46,449 nt of DNA from Pigoraptor vietnamica (taxonomy: Eukaryota > Opisthokonta > Filasterea): positions 1-46,449 of the forward strand of contig CALSCQ010002214.1 in assembly GCA_943704525.1 (NCBI GenBank), written 5' to 3'. Shown here in pieces: positions 42,601-46,449 of the stretch (positions are counted from its first letter, which is position 1; each line of letters starts with the position of its first letter). The translations under genes were made by a program, and so were the position numbers. The notes under the pieces are model-generated. The model made no database searches, had not been told where the DNA came from, and saw only the letters and a list, made by a program, of their open reading frames with translations.

Positions 42601-45600
42601 CGTCGTGCTTGCCGTGGATGCAGGGACGGCATCCGCGGCAGATTTTGACGTTCATCCGCTCGAGATCTCGTTCACTGACGGAAATCGCGTTGCGCTCGTC
42701 ACGGTCAGCGCGACAGCCGACGGCATTCCCGAGGTCGATGAGACGTTTACCGTGACGATTGCGTCCGCAACCGATGGCGGCGATGGCTCCGTGGCGATTC
42801 TGTCGCCGTCGACATGCACTGTAGTCGTACCCGCGAACGACGACGCGCACGGCGTCTTTTCGTTGGGTGCTGTCGTGCCGACGCGCGTGGACGAGGGCTC
42901 ATCCGTGACGTTTCTCGTGCTGCGGAACGGCGGTCACTTCGGCCAGACGTGTGTACAGTGGACGGCGAAGATTTCTGGCGAAGTGTCGGCGGTTGGGCAG
43001 GTTAGCCCTGCCTCCGGGGAGGTCTGCTTCGCCGACGGAATTGCTGCGGCCAACTTGACACTGGCTACCGTGGACGACGAAGACGCGGAGGACGACATGA
43101 CGATTGCCGTGATCCTTGCGGACGTGACGGGCGCCGGCCGATTGGACTCGCAGAACACGCGCGCGGACTTTGTGATAGCCGCGAGCGACGTTCCGTTTGG
43201 ATCGTTCGGGTTTGACTCCACGTCTGTGCAGGCCGCAGAGGGGTCTTCTGCCGTGCTTCGTGTGGTACGAAGCGGCGGTGTGCTCGAGGATGTCGTCTGC
43301 ATCTACGCGGTGTCGCCCTTGAGCGCGTCTGCCTCCGACTTTCTGGACACAACGGGCGGTAGCGTCGAGTTTTCCGCTGGCCAGACGGAGAGCACAATTT
43401 CGATCTCGATTGTCGACGACGACGAGGCGGAGCTCGAGGAGTCGCTTACAGTAACGCTGTCCGAGTGTTTTGTGTCGTCAAGGGACCTCGAGGCACCGGT
43501 GAAGGGCATAGCCGCGGAAACGATCGTCATCCCCCGCAGCGACAATCCGTTTGGAGCCATCGGCTTTGAGACCGAGTCCCTCTCGGTGGCAGAATCGACT
43601 ACGACGCTCTCAATTGCGATCGTGCGCTCCGGCGCGGATCTTGCCAAAGCGGTCGTCGTCGTCAGCGCGTCACGCAGTAGCACCGCGACAAACGCCACCG
43701 ACTTCGTCTTCCCTGACCAGACGGTCACGTTCGCGCCCGGGGAACACCGCGCGCTCGTGTCGCTGGTCCTTCTGGACGACGCTGTTTCTGAGCTGGACGA
43801 GACGGTTGTGCTGGACATTGCGCTGCTGACTGGCGGCGTCGTGTCGGCCGGCACGATGACGGTGACGATTCTGGAGAACGACGATGCGCACGGCACGATC
43901 GGATTTGAGCAGTCGTCGGCTGTGCTCGCGTCGGGGTCGACACTCCGGCTGTTCTTGGAGCGAAAGGGCGGCAGGTTTGGGGACGTCGCTGTGGCGTGGT
44001 CGACAGTCGGCGCGATCTCAGTCGTCCCCTCCTCCGGGACGGTGCAATTTGCGCAGGGTCAATCGGAGGCGTCGCTCGACCTGTCACTGCCAGCGGATGG
44101 AGTGGCGAGCCTCGAGACGACGTTCGCGCTCGTACTCACAACCGTGACGGGAGGCGCTCGATTGAACAGCTCTGCGTCCTTTCTCTCTGTTGATGTTCCG
44201 GAGCACGACAACCCTTATGGCACGTTTGGGTTTGCGGAGGACTTCATCGTGCAAAGCGTCGCGGAAGCCACCGGGGAACTGGTGCTGCGCGTGGTACGGC
44301 AGGGTGCGTCGCTGGGGGGTGCGAAGGTGTTGCTGACCATTCGAAACGGATCGGCGCTCGAGCATGCGGACTTTGACGTCGAGTTAACGGCGCCTCTCAG
44401 CTTGGACTTTGCGCCCGGCGTGACGAGCGCATCTGTTCCAATTCGGCTCTTCGACGACGACGAGCCAGAGCTTGACGAGGACTTCTCGGTGGCGATTGTG
44501 GGCGTCGAGGCCGGCGACCACGAGGCGTCCACCGAGCTTGTCGCTGCCGGTGCGGCGGTGGGAACGGTGACGATTGGTCACTCGGACTTCCCTGGCGGTG
44601 CACTTGTGCTCTCCTCGGCGTCGATTACGGCCGGAGAGGGTACGACGGCCACTCTGAAAGTTCTGCGAAGCGGCGCGACCCTTGCTCCTGTCGTTGTGAC
44701 AGTGTCGTTTGCGTTTGAGAGTGCATCCGCGACGGATGTGAGGCTGCCCTTCGTGGGTGGCACGTCGCTTGCGATGCCAGTCGGGTCGGCCGAAATCTCC
44801 TTCGATCTGGCCATTCTGAGCGACGACATTCCGGAACTCGACGAATCGTTCTCTGTGTCGTTGGCGCTTGTGTCTGATCCCACGGTGGCTCGTCTCGGCG
44901 AGACAACAACTTGCGCCATCGTGATTCCCGCCAACGACGACCCGCACGGCGTCATCTCCGTCGTCAGTTCCCCGGTGGTGACGCAGGAGAGCGCGGGAAG
45001 CGTTGTGTTCCAACTCAGCAGGACCCGTGGTCTGTTTGGCGACGTTACGGTGCGCGGCACGCTTACGGAGAGTGACGGCGACCTGCTCGCCGACGTCCTT
45101 CCCGCCGTGTTCACGGTCGTCATCGCCAACGGCGCCGATTTGGCGTCGGTCGAGCTGCAGATCGTTCAGGACGACATTCCGGAGCTGACAGAGACGGTCG
45201 CCGTGGCGTTTGACGTTGTCAGTGGCGGCGCGCGCTTTGGCAGCGATCCGACGGCGTCGATTATCATCGTCGAAAATTCGGATCCCCACGGCGTGTTCGG
45301 GTTCGCGGCGGACTCGCTCAGCGTAACCACGGAAGAATCGGCGGGTACGGTCGCGCTGCACATTGTCCGCACACGAGGGACAATCGGGCTTGTGCGCCTC
45401 GCGCTCTCGGTCGAGTTTGTGTCTGCGTCTGCTGTGGATCTTCAGAGTGTGCCGTTGACTGTTGATTTCGAGGATGGCGCGGCAACCGCGACCGTCGCAA
45501 TCGGAATTGTAGACGATAGCGTTCCCGAACTTGACGAATCGTTCACGGTGACAATTGTGTCCGCGACGCTTGTGGGCGACCCCACACGAACGATCAACGT

Positions 45601-46449
45601 CACGGGCGGGCCTGCGGCTGTCACTATTCTGGCCAGCGACAATCCCTGGGGCACGGTATCGTTTGACGTGAGCGCGGCGACGGTCGAGGAGGGCGGGTCG
45701 CTGGTTGTGGTGATGTCTCGGAGCGGAGGATCGCTTCTGCCGTTTACGGTTGGCGTCATTGTCACGGGCGGGGCGGCGGATGCGTCCGATTTTGTGATGG
45801 GCGTCAACTCAACTATCGTGACGTTCGCAACGGGCGATGTTACCCAGAAGATTGTTGTGGGGATCGTGGACGACGACGAACCCGAAGTGGAGGAGACGTT
45901 CAGCCTCGGCCTTGTTGTCTTGGATGGGAACGGGGTTGTGTCGTCTGCGTCGCTGGTTGTGACGATTCCGCAGAACGACGACTACAACGGCGTGCTGTCG
46001 CTGGTGCAGGCCGGGCAGACGATCCGGACGACGGAGGGGTCGGTCGTGCTTTTAGTGATTCAGCGGCAACGGGGCAGCGGCGGGCGCATCTCTGTCACGT
46101 TCAGGACGCGCGAGTACGACGGGGATGAGGCGGCGGACGTGACTGTCTTTCAGGGGACGGGAGCGACGTTTGCGGAAGGGGAGACGTCGAAGACGATTCA
46201 GCTGTCTATTGTGGGGAGCGATGGTCCCGAGTTTGCGGAGCTTGTGGACTTCGAGCTGACGTCCGCTGGAGGCGGGGCGCGCTTGGACACGTCGAGGTCG
46301 CAGATTGTGACTCTGCGGATCGCCGCGAACGAGCAACCGTATGGGCAGCTGTCGCTGCTGACAGACACTGTGCGGAGCGCGCCTGAGGGGAGCGGGGGGT
46401 ATGTGGTGACCGTTCAGCGGACGAAGGCGTTTCTCGGGGACGTGATCGC
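33667..46449 (+). CDS. Giant extracellular Calx-beta repeat protein, 3' incomplete
   Basis: Three exons (33667-33796, 33881-34468, 34572 to window end) encode 4,198 residues so far. The third exon is open without a stop for 11.9 kb. The N-terminus has a signal peptide or anchor (VAFIVATALICLGFAAGFA), then a Cys-containing domain of about 230 residues. From about 37470 to the end at least 24 Calx-beta repeats follow at 340-370 bp spacing. Each has a V.EG start, a VRTGG-like strand, an acidic DDD..PE.DE loop that in this family binds calcium, and a closing TI.ANDNP.G linker; looser repeats precede them from about 35040. Similar arrays occur in ADGRV1, FREM proteins and algal/protist adhesins. 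The C-terminus, hence receptor or matrix type, is not visible. Confidence 0.9.
33797..33880 (+). other. 84-nt stop-free intron of the Calx-beta gene
   Basis: It runs from GAG/GTATGT to GTACTGCAG and contains ATATCTAATG as a branch-like site. Its length is a multiple of three with no in-frame stop, so retention would add 28 residues with several Cys just after the signal peptide. Splicing is preferred because donor, branch motif and acceptor are all strong. Confidence 0.7.

Overview
The window is GC-rich nuclear DNA of a eukaryote, probably a single-celled one. Most genes carry several short introns (about 55-310 nt). These usually start GTGNGT, GTGAGT or GTATGN and end in CAG, often with a CTGAC or CTAAC branch-like motif shortly upstream. 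Genes are packed tail-to-tail or head-to-head with little spacing, and there are no operons or bacterial signals. The lineage cannot be fixed from the sequence. The gene set mixes animal-like families (SIRT7, tubulin deglutamylase, a Notch-like membrane protein) with a nuclear RlmN homologue, which animals and fungi usually lack. That fits an alga or another protist such as a relative of the opisthokonts.

Layout, left to right. 1-3337: 3' part of a cytosolic carboxypeptidase (CCP1/Nna1 type). 3338-5616: gene-poor stretch with a long (GT)n tract and decayed coding-like pieces. 5617-7956: DRP1-type dynamin, tail-to-tail with a DDX18/Has1 helicase (8001-10138, minus). 10509-11264: spliceosomal SmE. 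11815-13427: DGAT2. 13465-14435 (minus): C6orf136-like NTF2-fold protein, probably mitochondrial. 14711-15732 (minus): Elongator subunit ELP5. 15944-17065: sterol desaturase/fatty-acid hydroxylase superfamily enzyme. 17150-18515 (minus): multi-pass membrane protein of unknown function. 18882-20544: RNA polymerase III subunit RPC6. 20822-22123 (minus): RlmN-type radical-SAM RNA methyltransferase. 22653-25166 (minus): MATE transporter. 25378-~26580: unrecognised helical protein. 27154-28813 (minus): SIRT7-type sirtuin. 28929-29882: possible HAX1-like protein. 29911-32733 (minus): receptor with Notch-like topology. 33667-46449 and beyond: giant extracellular Calx-beta protein.

Most genes are unrelated housekeeping genes (RNA processing, ribosome biogenesis, tRNA transcription and modification, lipid synthesis, organelle division). 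The right-hand third is the most unusual. A single-pass protein with a signal peptide, a Cys-rich ectodomain, a juxtamembrane alpha/beta segment, one membrane helix followed by Arg5, and Notch-like ankyrin repeats is divergently paired with a Calx-beta adhesion-type protein of more than 4,190 residues. Exon models were built by eye. Nearly all were checked for phase, and the doubtful junctions are named in the entries.
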